Part shown: positions 1 to 6,223 of the stretch, piece by piece
Layout: each line of letters opens with the position of its first letter
Numbering within the stretch: the stretch's first letter is position 1
NCBI GenBank assembly: GCA_031409855.1
Contig: JANNYA010000019.1
Coordinates: 1 to 9,214 of the forward strand
Origin: JANNYA01 sp031409855
GTDB taxonomy: Bacteria; Pseudomonadota; Gammaproteobacteria; Xanthomonadales; SZUA-5
Reading direction: 5' to 3'
DNA length: 9,214 nt
Program-made: the position numbers and the translations under genes
Notes under the pieces: model-generated
The model's database searches: none
What the model was told of the DNA's origin: nothing
The model's input: the letters and a program-made list of their open reading frames with translations, nothing else

Positions 1-90
1 GCTGCCAAAAGACCTAGAGCGTGCGCTTTTTCTAATTCGACAAGGGCGAAAGCGTGAAGTAACTTCGAGAGGCTGCCGCGTAGCGGCTTA
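1..90. other. Probable 3' end of a preceding integron cassette, no assignable gene
   Basis: This stretch lies left of the first attC-like site, so by position it should be the end of an upstream cassette whose gene begins outside the window. One forward frame is open from base 2 to a TGA at 223-225, but it runs straight through the attC stem and I recognise nothing in it. The other two forward frames stop at TGA 55-57 and TAA 60-62, either of which could be the real end of a cassette gene. A small perfect hairpin, GCCGC-GTA-GCGGC, lies at 76-88. Bases 53-82 closely match bases 1008-1037 on the far side of the cassette. Confidence 0.3.
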
Positions 91-185
91 CTTGAACTAC
101 AAATTGCAGCCGACCATGCGGCATTCGGCGGTATCGCGCTATCATTGGTTTTCGGGCCGCATGTCGGCTGAATTCAACGTTAGTT
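91..185 (+). repeat. attC: attC-like recombination site (left), integron
   Basis: This is an imperfect inverted repeat with attC architecture. The left arm at 107-122 pairs with the right arm at 156-170 over 15 base pairs, with one bulged C (114 or 115). The outer left box holds AAC at 95-97, then 11 bases to GCCGA. The right end reads GGCTGAATTCAACGTTAG, very like the right end of known 59-base elements (GGCTTAATTCAAGCGTTAG). A one-base offset between the AATT-containing L boxes also fits the unpaired bases typical of attC. The expected crossover is between G179 and T180. The left R box (CTTGAAC) departs from the RYYYAAC consensus. The arms and right end match the second site at 765-860. Confidence 0.82.
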
Positions 186-222
186 ACCACCACAGCTTGT
201 CTGCTTTTGGGAGTTTAGTGCT

Positions 223-441
223 ATGAATACTTGGTCAAACTGCAAATCAGTCGAACGCGATCCGCTCAAAGTTAGTGGGGCTTGGCTATTTCGCGGCACA
301 CGAGTTCCGGTATCCGCACTATTTGAGAACCTCGAAGATGGCGCGCAACTGGCCGATTTTGTGGCTTGGTTCCCCGGAGTTTCCTTGGTGCAAGCGCGCG
401 ATGTTCTGGAGCACGCGGCGCAAAGCTTGAAGGCAGCTTAA
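223..441 (+). CDS. DUF433 family protein, probable antitoxin
   Basis: This is a 72-residue protein with the DUF433 signature: RGTRVPVSALFENLEDGA (about residues 24-41) followed by a short segment centred on FPGVSL and a terminal helix with VLEHAA. DUF433 is a small helix-turn-helix-like domain found in VapB/VapC-type and related toxin-antitoxin pairs, usually just before a PIN-like partner, as here. The ATG at 223 is preceded by a GGGAG Shine-Dalgarno-like sequence at 209-213. The gene ends TAATG, so its stop shares one base with the ATG of the next gene, which implies translational coupling. It probably binds and restrains the downstream PIN-like protein and may repress its own promoter. The family call is firm; the antitoxin role is inferred from order and family. 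Confidence 0.85.
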   Translation: MNTWSNCKSVERDPLKVSGAWLFRGTRVPVSALFENLEDGAQLADFVAWFPGVSLVQARDVLEHAAQSLKAA

Positions 442-770
442 TGCGAGTGTTGTTCGATCAAGGCACACCAGTGCCACTGCGAAAACACTTGGGTTCGCAC
501 AAAGTTTCAACGGCATACGAACTGGGTTGGGGTAGTCTTGAAAACGGCGCATTGCTGCAGCATGCCGAAAACCACGGCTTTGAGGTCTTGGTTACGACTG
601 ACCAAAACCTAAAATATCAGCAAAATCTGGTCAATCGAAAAATTGCGGTGGTGGTGCTGAGCACTACAAGTTGGCCGCGCATTCAAAAATCATTACCTGC
701 AATCGTCGAGGCCATTGGCGCAATTCGAGAAAATGGCTATGTCGAAATCACTATTTCGCAAGGTAGCTAA
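441..770 (+). CDS. DUF5615 family PIN-like protein, probable toxin
   Basis: This is a 109-residue protein starting at the ATG that overlaps the stop of the DUF433 gene. The same frame is open upstream to an ATG at 366, but that start would lie deep inside the partner gene and give a non-homologous extension. The sequence has the family landmarks LFDQGTPVPLRKHL (residues 4-17), ELGWGSLENGALL (27-39) and VTTDQNLKYQQNL (51-63). Asp6, Glu27 and Asp54 are candidate metal-binding acidic residues of the PIN-like fold. PIN-domain toxins are ribonucleases, but nuclease activity is not well established for DUF5615 proteins, so toxin is an inference from the pairing. The stop codon TAA is embedded in the following attC site, as is usual for a cassette gene. 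Confidence 0.83.
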   Translation: MRVLFDQGTPVPLRKHLGSHKVSTAYELGWGSLENGALLQHAENHGFEVLVTTDQNLKYQQNLVNRKIAVVVLSTTSWPRIQKSLPAIVEAIGAIRENGYVEITISQGS

Positions 771-860
771 CTAGTTAATCAAGCCGACAATGCGGCATTC
801 GGCGATTCTGGTTCACACTGTCGGTTACGTGCCGCATTGCGGCTGAATTCAACGTTGTAA
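765..860 (+). repeat. attC: attC-like recombination site (right), integron
   Basis: This is the second copy of the attC-like repeat. The left box AGCTAAC (765-771) contains the TAA stop of the preceding gene and is followed by 11 bases to GCCGA, the same spacing as in the left site. The arm at 782-796 pairs with 831-844 as a 14 base-pair stem with a single bulged A787. The right end GGCTGAATTCAACGTTG is identical to the first site up to the GTT. Both sites also share the inner sequence GCGGCATTCGGCG, and the two loop segments are about 33-34 bases long but diverge, as expected for attC sites of one lineage. The inferred crossover is between G854 and T855. Confidence 0.83.
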
Positions 861-1253
861 CCTGCTAGTCGGCTTGGCGAAAGCATCGTTTCATAGTGAA
901 TGTTTTGCAGGCTGCACAGTAGCAAACTTGCTGCGATGTGTAGGTTCGGCAACGCAAAAGTTTGTGTGCGTTTGCAATTTGGAACTCGAGGGCGCAGCTA
1001 TAAAGATCGTGAAGAAAATTCGAGATGCTGCCGCATAAATTGCGGGTTGCAATTGACGTTGTGCGGACATGGCGGTTTCAGTCTCAAATGTAGTCGCTAT
1101 TGTGCAATACATCGGACGCATATCGGCCCTTCAGCCCCACGCCAGCCCAAACCGGCTATCTTTAGCGCTTGCGATTTTTGTCGCACACCGTTTTCTGTAA
1201 ATTCGTTTTGTCTAGGCAAAGCAAGTCTCAAATTAGGCTAAGGAAGGTAAAAA
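861..1253. other. Gene-poor junction between cassette array and ychF
   Basis: About 390 bases separate the last clear attC from ychF, and I find no convincing gene on either strand. A forward frame of 113 codons from an ATG at 900 has a composition unlike a normal protein (rich in Cys, Ser and Arg). A second forward frame is open from 847 to a TAA at 1036-1038 but has no ATG start. Bases 1008-1037 match 53-82 at 26 of 30 positions. A small hairpin, CCGCA-TAAAT-TGCGG at 1031-1045, is followed by GTTGCAATTGACGTTG, which faintly resembles an attC right end. The last 60 bases are AT-richer and presumably hold the ychF promoter, but no confident -35/-10 pair is visible. Confidence 0.5.
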
Positions 1254-2345
1254 ATGGGTATCAAATGCGGCATTGTTGGGCTACCCAACGTCGGAAAATC
1301 GACACTTTTTAATGCGTTGACCAAGGCCGGGATCGCTGCGGCGAACTTCCCATTTTGTACGATTGACCCAAATGTGGGCGTGGTGCCGGTGCCGGATGTG
1401 CGCTTGGACGCACTTTCTGCGATTGCCAAGCCGCTGAAAATCATCCCTACGACTATGGATTTTGTCGATATTGCGGGTTTAGTAGCTGGTGCTAGCAAAG
1501 GTGAAGGTTTGGGCAATCAATTTCTTGCGCATATCCGCGAAACTGACGCGATTGCTCATGTGGTTCGCTGCTTTGTCAATGAAGACATTATCCACGTCGC
1601 GAACAAAATTGACCCTATTGCCGATATGGATGTGATCGACACTGAGTTAGCTCTGGCAGATTTGGACAGCGTTGAGAAGGCGATCAAACGCTATGAGCGG
1701 CTTGCCAAAGGCGGCGACAAAGAAGCGAATGCGCGCATTGAGGTGTTGAAGCTGCTGTTGGTGCATTTGGATCAAGGCAAACCGGCGCGCAGTGCAGCGT
1801 TAGACAAAGAACAGCGTGCGCTATTGAGTGAAGTGTTTTTGCTGACCAGCAAACCGGTCATGTATGTTTGCAATGTGCTGGAAGATGGCTACAGCAATAA
1901 TCCTTTGCTTGACTTGGTAAAAGCTCGGGCCGAGGCCGAGGGTGCGCAGGTCGTGGCCATTTGTGCTCGGATTGAGGAGGAAATCAGCCAGCTCGATGCC
2001 GGTGATCAAGTCGAATTTCTAAAAGAAATGGGTTTGGAAGAGCCAGGACTTAACCGTGTCATACGCGCGGGTTATAAATTGCTCGGTATGCAGACTTATT
2101 TCACTGCGGGTGAAAAAGAAGTTCGGGCCTGGCAAATACGCGCCGGTTCGACCGCGCCGCAGGCTGCTGGCGTGATTCACACGGATTTCGAGCGCGGGTT
2201 TATTCGCGCAGAAGTGATTGCCTATGATGACTATATTAAATTCAAAGGCGAGGCGGGCTCGCGGGATCAGGGCAAAATGCGTTTGGAAGGTAAGGAATAC
2301 ATTGTCAAAGAAGGCGACGTCATGCATTTCAGATTTAACGTCTAG
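1254..2345 (+). CDS. ychF: YchF/OLA1-type redox-regulated ATPase
   Basis: This is a full-length 363-residue member of the Obg-related YchF family, which prefers ATP over GTP and associates with the ribosome; it is linked to stress and translation control. The P-loop GLPNVGKST lies at residues 9-17 and a switch-II motif DIAGLVAGASKGEGLGN at about 67-83. The usual G4 NKxD is replaced by the family-typical NVLED (in MYVCNVLEDGY), which explains the nucleotide preference. The C-terminal part (about 280-363) is the TGS domain, containing HTDFERGFIRAEV. The ATG at 1254 follows a strong AGGAAGG Shine-Dalgarno at 1241-1247. In many proteobacteria ychF follows pth (peptidyl-tRNA hydrolase); here the cassette junction lies upstream instead. 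A glycosyltransferase gene follows after 24 bases. Confidence 0.97.
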   Translation: MGIKCGIVGLPNVGKSTLFNALTKAGIAAANFPFCTIDPNVGVVPVPDVRLDALSAIAKPLKIIPTTMDFVDIAGLVAGASKGEGLGNQFLAHIRETDAIAHVVRCFVNEDIIHVANKIDPIADMDVIDTELALADLDSVEKAIKRYERLAKGGDKEANARIEVLKLLLVHLDQGKPARSAALDKEQRALLSEVFLLTSKPVMYVCNVLEDGYSNNPLLDLVKARAEAEGAQVVAICARIEEEISQLDAGDQVEFLKEMGLEEPGLNRVIRAGYKLLGMQTYFTAGEKEVRAWQIRAGSTAPQAAGVIHTDFERGFIRAEVIAYDDYIKFKGEAGSRDQGKMRLEGKEYIVKEGDVMHFRFNV

Positions 2346-2369
2346 CGCGCAATTTAGGAATTTTCTGCG

Positions 2370-3896
2370 GTGAATGCGGTATGGAATTGGCGGGATTTTC
2401 GCGATTGGCGCACGCAGCTCATAGCGATTGCGCTCGGCACCGCGTTGTTAGCGCTGTTATTTCAAACCAACCGCGGCTTGTGGGGGGCCGATGAAGGCCG
2501 CTACAGCAATGTCGCGCTGCAAATGTTGGAATCTGGTGACTGGTTGACGCCGCATCGTCACCCAGAGCACATTGAATATGCCCGGCCACCGGTCACTTAT
2601 TGGGCAATTGCGGCAAGTGTTGCGGTATTTGGTCAGGAAGAATGGGCGCTGCGATTGCCCGGGGCAATCTCGTTTTTTGGCACGACTTTGCTGGTGTTTT
2701 TTTTGGCACGACGATTGTGCGCAAAACGTGCTTGGCTGCCGCCGGTCATTTATGCCACCAACTTCGTGCCGTTTTTGGCGGCTAATTACATCAGCGCCGA
2801 TTCCTTACTTACGTTTTTCGAAACCTTTGCGGTATGGGCATTTGTATCCATGTGGCAGGCCGAAAGCGTGGCACAGGCGCGCAATTTTCGTCGCTTGATG
2901 TGGATCGGCTTTGCCTTAGCATTTCTAACGAAAGGCCCAGCGGCACTGTTGCCGTTGCTGGCATTAGCAGTGTTCCGGCGCTTTAGTGGTCTAAAATTTC
3001 CGACTTCTATGGTCGGCTTTGACGGGCCGGTAGTGTTTTTGCTGCTGAGCTTGCCTTGGTTTATCTGGATGTTTGGGCGCGGTGAAACTTCAGGAATCGT
3101 TGAAGGTAACCAGGCCTTGAGTGCGATTCGCGGTAGTTACCGAACATTGGTTGAGGTCAACCAAGGTCCCTGGTATAGCTCGTTGGTAGTCTATGGTCCA
3201 ATTTTGCTGCTGGGATTATTGCCATGGGGCACATTGGCGCTGATTTTGGCAGCGACTCAGTATCGGCGCGCGATTTCGGTCTATTTCGCGCGGCTACGCT
3301 GGCAGCGGTTTCGCCAAATCCATCAGGAAAGCGTATTTTTGCTCTCTTGGTTTTTGTTGCCGCTGTTAATTTTGTTTCTAGTGCAAGTCAGATTATGGCT
3401 GTTCGTATTGCCGCTGTTGGTGCCAATGACCTTGGTGTTTGGTCGCGCGATGCAGTTTGTCGTGATAAAGCGTTGGATGGCGTTCGTTTTGCTTGCCTGG
3501 ATTTTGCTCATGCTCAGCGTCAAAGGTTTCGCGCCGAACTATGAAAATAAGCGTGACGCGCGTGAATTTGCCAGCGTCTTGCAGCCCTTTTTGCCGCCGC
3601 CTGCAAACCAGTTAAAAATTGATATCGCTTTTTTTGAAACGACGCCTATGTATGGGCTGAAGTTTTATTTAGGTAGCAATATGCTGCGCGTCGCGGCGAA
3701 CCAACCGCGCGACGCCAGCTTCGATATGCGTTTAGCGCAAGTGCTTAACAGTGATCAGCAGCGCCCACTTATTTGGGTCACGGAAAGCGCACGGCTCAAA
3801 GAATTTGAAAACGCGGCTAACGGGCTTGGTTTTAGCCTGAATGTGCTCACAAAGAGCGATGATTTTGTCGTTATCCAGGCGTTATTGCGAAAGTAA
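2370..3896 (+). CDS. ArnT/PMT-like membrane glycosyltransferase (GT83-type)
   Basis: This is a 508-residue polytopic membrane protein with the N-terminal hallmarks of the ArnT/PMT superfamily: GADEGRYSNVALQMLESGDW (residues 39-58), then EYARPPVTYW (69-78, where ArnT usually has KPP). A second acidic loop, ISADSLLTFFE, lies at 141-151 and the FLTKGPAALLPLL segment at 185-197. Asp41 and Asp144 are the likely functional acidic residues. Such enzymes transfer a sugar from a polyprenyl phosphate to lipid A, protein or another envelope acceptor on the periplasmic face. Neither donor nor acceptor can be read from the sequence, and no arn operon or O-antigen genes lie nearby. About ten or more hydrophobic segments precede a soluble C-terminal part (from about residue 395). 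The start is GTG, 10 bases after AGGAA; no in-frame ATG is close. Confidence 0.88.
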   Translation: MNAVWNWRDFRDWRTQLIAIALGTALLALLFQTNRGLWGADEGRYSNVALQMLESGDWLTPHRHPEHIEYARPPVTYWAIAASVAVFGQEEWALRLPGAISFFGTTLLVFFLARRLCAKRAWLPPVIYATNFVPFLAANYISADSLLTFFETFAVWAFVSMWQAESVAQARNFRRLMWIGFALAFLTKGPAALLPLLALAVFRRFSGLKFPTSMVGFDGPVVFLLLSLPWFIWMFGRGETSGIVEGNQALSAIRGSYRTLVEVNQGPWYSSLVVYGPILLLGLLPWGTLALILAATQYRRAISVYFARLRWQRFRQIHQESVFLLSWFLLPLLILFLVQVRLWLFVLPLLVPMTLVFGRAMQFVVIKRWMAFVLLAWILLMLSVKGFAPNYENKRDAREFASVLQPFLPPPANQLKIDIAFFETTPMYGLKFYLGSNMLRVAANQPRDASFDMRLAQVLNSDQQRPLIWVTESARLKEFENAANGLGFSLNVLTKSDDFVVIQALLRK

Positions 3897-3963
3897 TAGC
3901 GTATTTTCCTGGCGAAAGAATAAATCGCTGCAATTCCCTCTCGCCGTAAGCGCAGGCTTTGCG

Positions 3964-3969
3964 CATAAT
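3964..3969 (+). promoter_or_regulatory. Candidate -10 element for zipA
   Basis: CATAAT matches the sigma70 -10 consensus at 5 of 6 positions and lies just before the zipA ATG. No convincing -35 is found 16-18 bases upstream. If real, transcription would begin at or next to the start codon, giving a nearly leaderless message, consistent with the absence of a Shine-Dalgarno sequence here. Weak support. Confidence 0.25.
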
Positions 3970-3976
3970 CCGGCCC

Positions 3977-4702
3977 ATGGATGCAAACGATATTCGAATA
4001 GCTTTAGTCTTTGTAGGCGCGCTGATTTTAGGCGCGATCTATTGGTTTGGACGCCCTAAACGCGCCTCGGTTGGGCGGCTAGAGCCAGTAATGCCCTGGC
4101 AAAGGAACCAAGATGATTTAGATAGTGCAGGGGTCGCGAGCGACTCTTTTGGCACAATAAACGATCCTGATGCTGAAGCCGAGATTGAACTGGACGGTTT
4201 AGGAGGTCAGGGTCAGACCTATTCGCGTGAACCAAGCGCGCCGCAGCCAGGTGAACGCGCCCAGCGCGATTTCGATCAAATTATCAGTTTGCACGTCATG
4301 GCGCGTGATGAAGGCCTGATTTCCGGCGGTGAGCTGATTGTCGCAGCCGAAAAAGCCAGCTTGGTCTATGGCGCGCAGGGGTTGTTTCATCGTTTAGTTG
4401 ATGGTCGCCCAGAAGCGGGCCCGATTTTTAGTATGGTAAATCGCATCCAGCCAGGGCGTTTTGATTTGTCTAAGCTCGCCGAGCTTTCCACGCCGGGCGT
4501 AAGTTTTTTCATGGCGCTGCCGTGCGCACTCGCGGGTTTGGATGCTTGGGATCGCATGTTGCCTGCGGCGCAGCGGCTTGCCGGGCTCTTGAACGCCGAA
4601 ATCTATGATGATGAAATGAATTTGCTGGGGCGCCAGCGCATTGCCAGCATACGCGACGAATTGCGCGCCTATGATCGCAAATCTGAAGTTCGGGTTCGCT
4701 AA
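3977..4702 (+). CDS. zipA: Cell division protein ZipA
   Basis: This is a 241-residue protein with the three-part ZipA layout. An N-terminal membrane anchor lies at about residues 6-25, a polar, acidic linker at about 30-97, and the FtsZ-binding C-terminal domain at about 100-232. Domain landmarks are IISLHVMARDEGLISGGEL (102-120), GLFHRL (135-140), FSMVNRIQPGRFDL (151-164) and LSTPGVSFFMALP (170-182). These match the known pattern of a Phe-His pair, N..NPG.FDL and STPG..FFM.LP. ZipA tethers FtsZ to the inner membrane in the early divisome. The linker is shorter than the P/Q-rich one of Escherichia coli. I chose the ATG at 3977, which starts directly before the anchor; an in-frame TTG at 3959 would add six residues. 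No Shine-Dalgarno is evident. The usual neighbour ligA is absent; an AmpE-like gene follows after 9 bases. Confidence 0.92.
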   Translation: MDANDIRIALVFVGALILGAIYWFGRPKRASVGRLEPVMPWQRNQDDLDSAGVASDSFGTINDPDAEAEIELDGLGGQGQTYSREPSAPQPGERAQRDFDQIISLHVMARDEGLISGGELIVAAEKASLVYGAQGLFHRLVDGRPEAGPIFSMVNRIQPGRFDLSKLAELSTPGVSFFMALPCALAGLDAWDRMLPAAQRLAGLLNAEIYDDEMNLLGRQRIASIRDELRAYDRKSEVRVR

Positions 4703-4711
4703 CGTTTCGTA

Positions 4712-5596
4712 ATGGCGCTCAGTCTACTCATTGTCGCAATCGTGTTGCTTGGCGTTGCCGCCGCGCCGGATCTTGCGCGCTTGCGCAGCTTTACCTGGTT
4801 CGAAGCGTGGCTAGTCTGGCTAAATCAAAAGCTTAGCCCGAATGGATTTTGGCAAGGCTCGCTGGGTCTGGTGGTCGCGATTGCACCCATCGTGTTGGGC
4901 ATGACTTGGCTGAGTTACTTACTTAATTCTGTTTTTTTCGGAATCTTTGGTTTTTGTTTGGGTTTGGCGGCGCTGTTTTATGGTTTAGGGCCGCGTGATT
5001 TGAGTGAGGACTTGACCGAATTGGCGCACGCGTTCCAGCCCGAGCGTCGGCTGCATGCGCAGCGCGCTTTTGGCATTACGGCAGCACTTCCGCTCAACAC
5101 CACGGCACTGATTGAACCAGTACTCGCTGCGGCACTAAAGCGACACTTTGCGCCCATTTTTTGGTTCACAACCTTTGGGCCGGCGGGCGTAATCGGTTAT
5201 CGCTTAGTCCAACTCCTGGCCGATAGTCGCGAATTGCAGTCGTTTTTGCCGCTAGGGTTGGTGGCATCAGCGGTGCGTTTAGAAGCGGCGCTTGCGTGGA
5301 TCCCAGCGCAACTGATGTGCTTGGCGCTGGCATTGGCGAGCGACTTTGACGCAGCATTGCGCGCTTGGCATGAACACCACGATAAACACGGGCGCGGTGT
5401 GTTTGACCTGGATTTAGGTTTTTTGGCATCGACCGTGAAAGCGTGCATCGATATCGACGATGTTGACGAAATCTCAGATGCCAGCGTGTCCCTAGACAAC
5501 GCGCCGTTGCAACATACGCAAGCGTTGCTTGGAAGAATTACCTTGGCTTGGTTGGTAGCCATGGCGCTGTTAGTTTTCGCTGCATACTTAGCTTAA
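4712..5596 (+). CDS. ampE: AmpE/CobD-like inner-membrane protein
   Basis: This is a 294-residue membrane protein, close in length to Escherichia coli AmpE (284). It has hydrophobic segments near residues 1-16, about 50-90, 145-170, 180-215 and 275-294. The family pattern FAPIFWFTTFGPAGVIGYRL (147-166) is visible, followed by LAWIPAQLMCLALALASDFDAALRAWHEH. These correspond to the conserved FW..GP.G..GYR and the helix with W(V/I)P.(R/Q)....AL..DF..A...W in AmpE and CobD/CbiB relatives. AmpE is named for a signalling role in the ampD-ampE beta-lactamase regulation locus; its biochemical activity is unclear. No ampD is next to it here. CobD proper makes adenosylcobinamide, but no cobalamin genes are nearby. 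The start ATG lies 9 bases after the zipA stop without a clear Shine-Dalgarno, suggesting coupled translation. Confidence 0.78.
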   Translation: MALSLLIVAIVLLGVAAAPDLARLRSFTWFEAWLVWLNQKLSPNGFWQGSLGLVVAIAPIVLGMTWLSYLLNSVFFGIFGFCLGLAALFYGLGPRDLSEDLTELAHAFQPERRLHAQRAFGITAALPLNTTALIEPVLAAALKRHFAPIFWFTTFGPAGVIGYRLVQLLADSRELQSFLPLGLVASAVRLEAALAWIPAQLMCLALALASDFDAALRAWHEHHDKHGRGVFDLDLGFLASTVKACIDIDDVDEISDASVSLDNAPLQHTQALLGRITLAWLVAMALLVFAAYLA

Positions 5597-5666
5597 TTAG
5601 TTATTTTATAAGCGCGCAAGCCTGCCAGTGCCTGAACTACACCCTTGTCCGCAGCCCGTGTTTGTG

Positions 5667-5695
5667 TTGCCGCGCCAGGATCGGCTTGTTATAGT
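5667..5695 (+). promoter_or_regulatory. Sigma70-type promoter of the str operon
   Basis: A TTGCCG -35 (5667-5672, 4 of 6 to consensus) and a TATAGT -10 (5690-5695, 5 of 6) are separated by exactly 17 bases. The bases TGT directly before the -10 give an extended -10 (TGn). Transcription would start near 5702, leaving a leader of about 97 bases before rpsL. This is the best promoter seen in the window and lies where the str operon needs one, since no ribosomal gene lies upstream. Confidence 0.6.
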
Positions 5696-5798
5696 CCCGC
5701 TTCTGCGTGTTTGGTAGAACACCACGCACGTCAAAGTAGCAGTGTTGGACGTTTGCTACGCAGTTTTCCCCACATGTTTTTCATGGACCGAAGAATCA

Positions 5799-6203
5799 AT
5801 GTCGACAGTCAATCAATTGGTGCGCCAATCGCGTAGCCCAAAGACCTATAAAAGCCCATCACCGGCGTTAGAAAATTGCCCGCAGCGTCGTGGTGTATGT
5901 ACCCGTGTGTATACGACAACGCCAAAGAAGCCGAATTCTGCGCTGCGCAAGGTCTGCAAAGTGCGTTTGACCAATGGATTCGAAGTCATTAGCTACATCG
6001 GTGGCGAAGGTCACAATTTGCAAGAGCACTCTGTGGTGCTTATTCGCGGTGGTCGTGTAAAAGATCTGCCAGGCGTGCGTTATCACACCGTGCGCGGTGC
6101 GCTTGATGCGCAAGGCGTTTCGAAGCGCCGGCAGAGTCGTTCCAAGTACGGCGCAAAGCGTCCGAAGCCTGGTGCAGTTGCGGCGGCGCCGAAGAAGAAA
6201 TAA
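5799..6203 (+). CDS. rpsL: 30S ribosomal protein S12
   Basis: This is a 134-residue S12, recognisable throughout: MSTVNQLVRQ at the N-terminus, then CPQRRGVCTRVYTTTPKKPN (27-46), GFEVISYIGGEGHNLQEHSV (60-79) and GGRVKDLPGVRYHTVRGALD (84-103). S12 lines the decoding centre. Lys43 and Lys88, the classic streptomycin-resistance positions, are unchanged, as is Asp89, the residue methylthiolated by RimO in other bacteria. I chose the ATG at 5799 because it gives the family N-terminus; an in-frame ATG at 5742 would add 19 unrelated residues and remove leader sequence. The protein is about ten residues longer than the common 123-126, owing to an Ala/Pro/Lys tail (PKPGAVAAAPKKK). It is the first gene of the str operon, with its own promoter upstream. 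Confidence 0.98.
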   Translation: MSTVNQLVRQSRSPKTYKSPSPALENCPQRRGVCTRVYTTTPKKPNSALRKVCKVRLTNGFEVISYIGGEGHNLQEHSVVLIRGGRVKDLPGVRYHTVRGALDAQGVSKRRQSRSKYGAKRPKPGAVAAAPKKK

Positions 6204-6223
6204 CCAACACGATTGACCGGGTT

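Larger units (their letters stand above)
180..854 (+). mobile_element. Integron gene cassette carrying a DUF433/DUF5615 pair
   Basis: This is one complete cassette of about 675 bases, bounded by the inferred crossover points (G^TT) of two attC-like sites. It has the standard layout: a short leader of about 43 bases, two co-oriented genes, and an attC whose left AAC overlaps the stop codon of the last gene (TAAC at 768-771). No promoter of good quality is visible in the short leader, so expression may depend on an upstream promoter or a weak internal one. No integrase gene is present in the window. The element is either the last cassette of an array or part of an integrase-less attC cluster. 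The cassette boundaries are inferred from the repeats. Confidence 0.8.

Noticed and set aside
63..100. Separate short attC built on GCCGC-GTA-GCGGC
   Set aside because: The right side lacks a GTT box and overlaps the better-supported attC at 91-185, whose spacing matches the second site exactly.
2..225. Forward frame open across the left attC into the DUF433 leader
   Set aside because: It runs through the palindromic attC site, has no recognisable domain, and its openness over about 74 codons can arise by chance. Mentioned only as a possibility for the upstream cassette.
900..1241. 113-codon forward frame starting with ATG at 900
   Set aside because: Composition is unlike a protein, there is no Shine-Dalgarno, no family resemblance, and it overlaps the likely ychF promoter region.
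5742..5798. N-terminal extension of S12 from an upstream in-frame ATG
   Set aside because: The added residues do not resemble S12, while the ATG at 5799 yields the canonical N-terminus.
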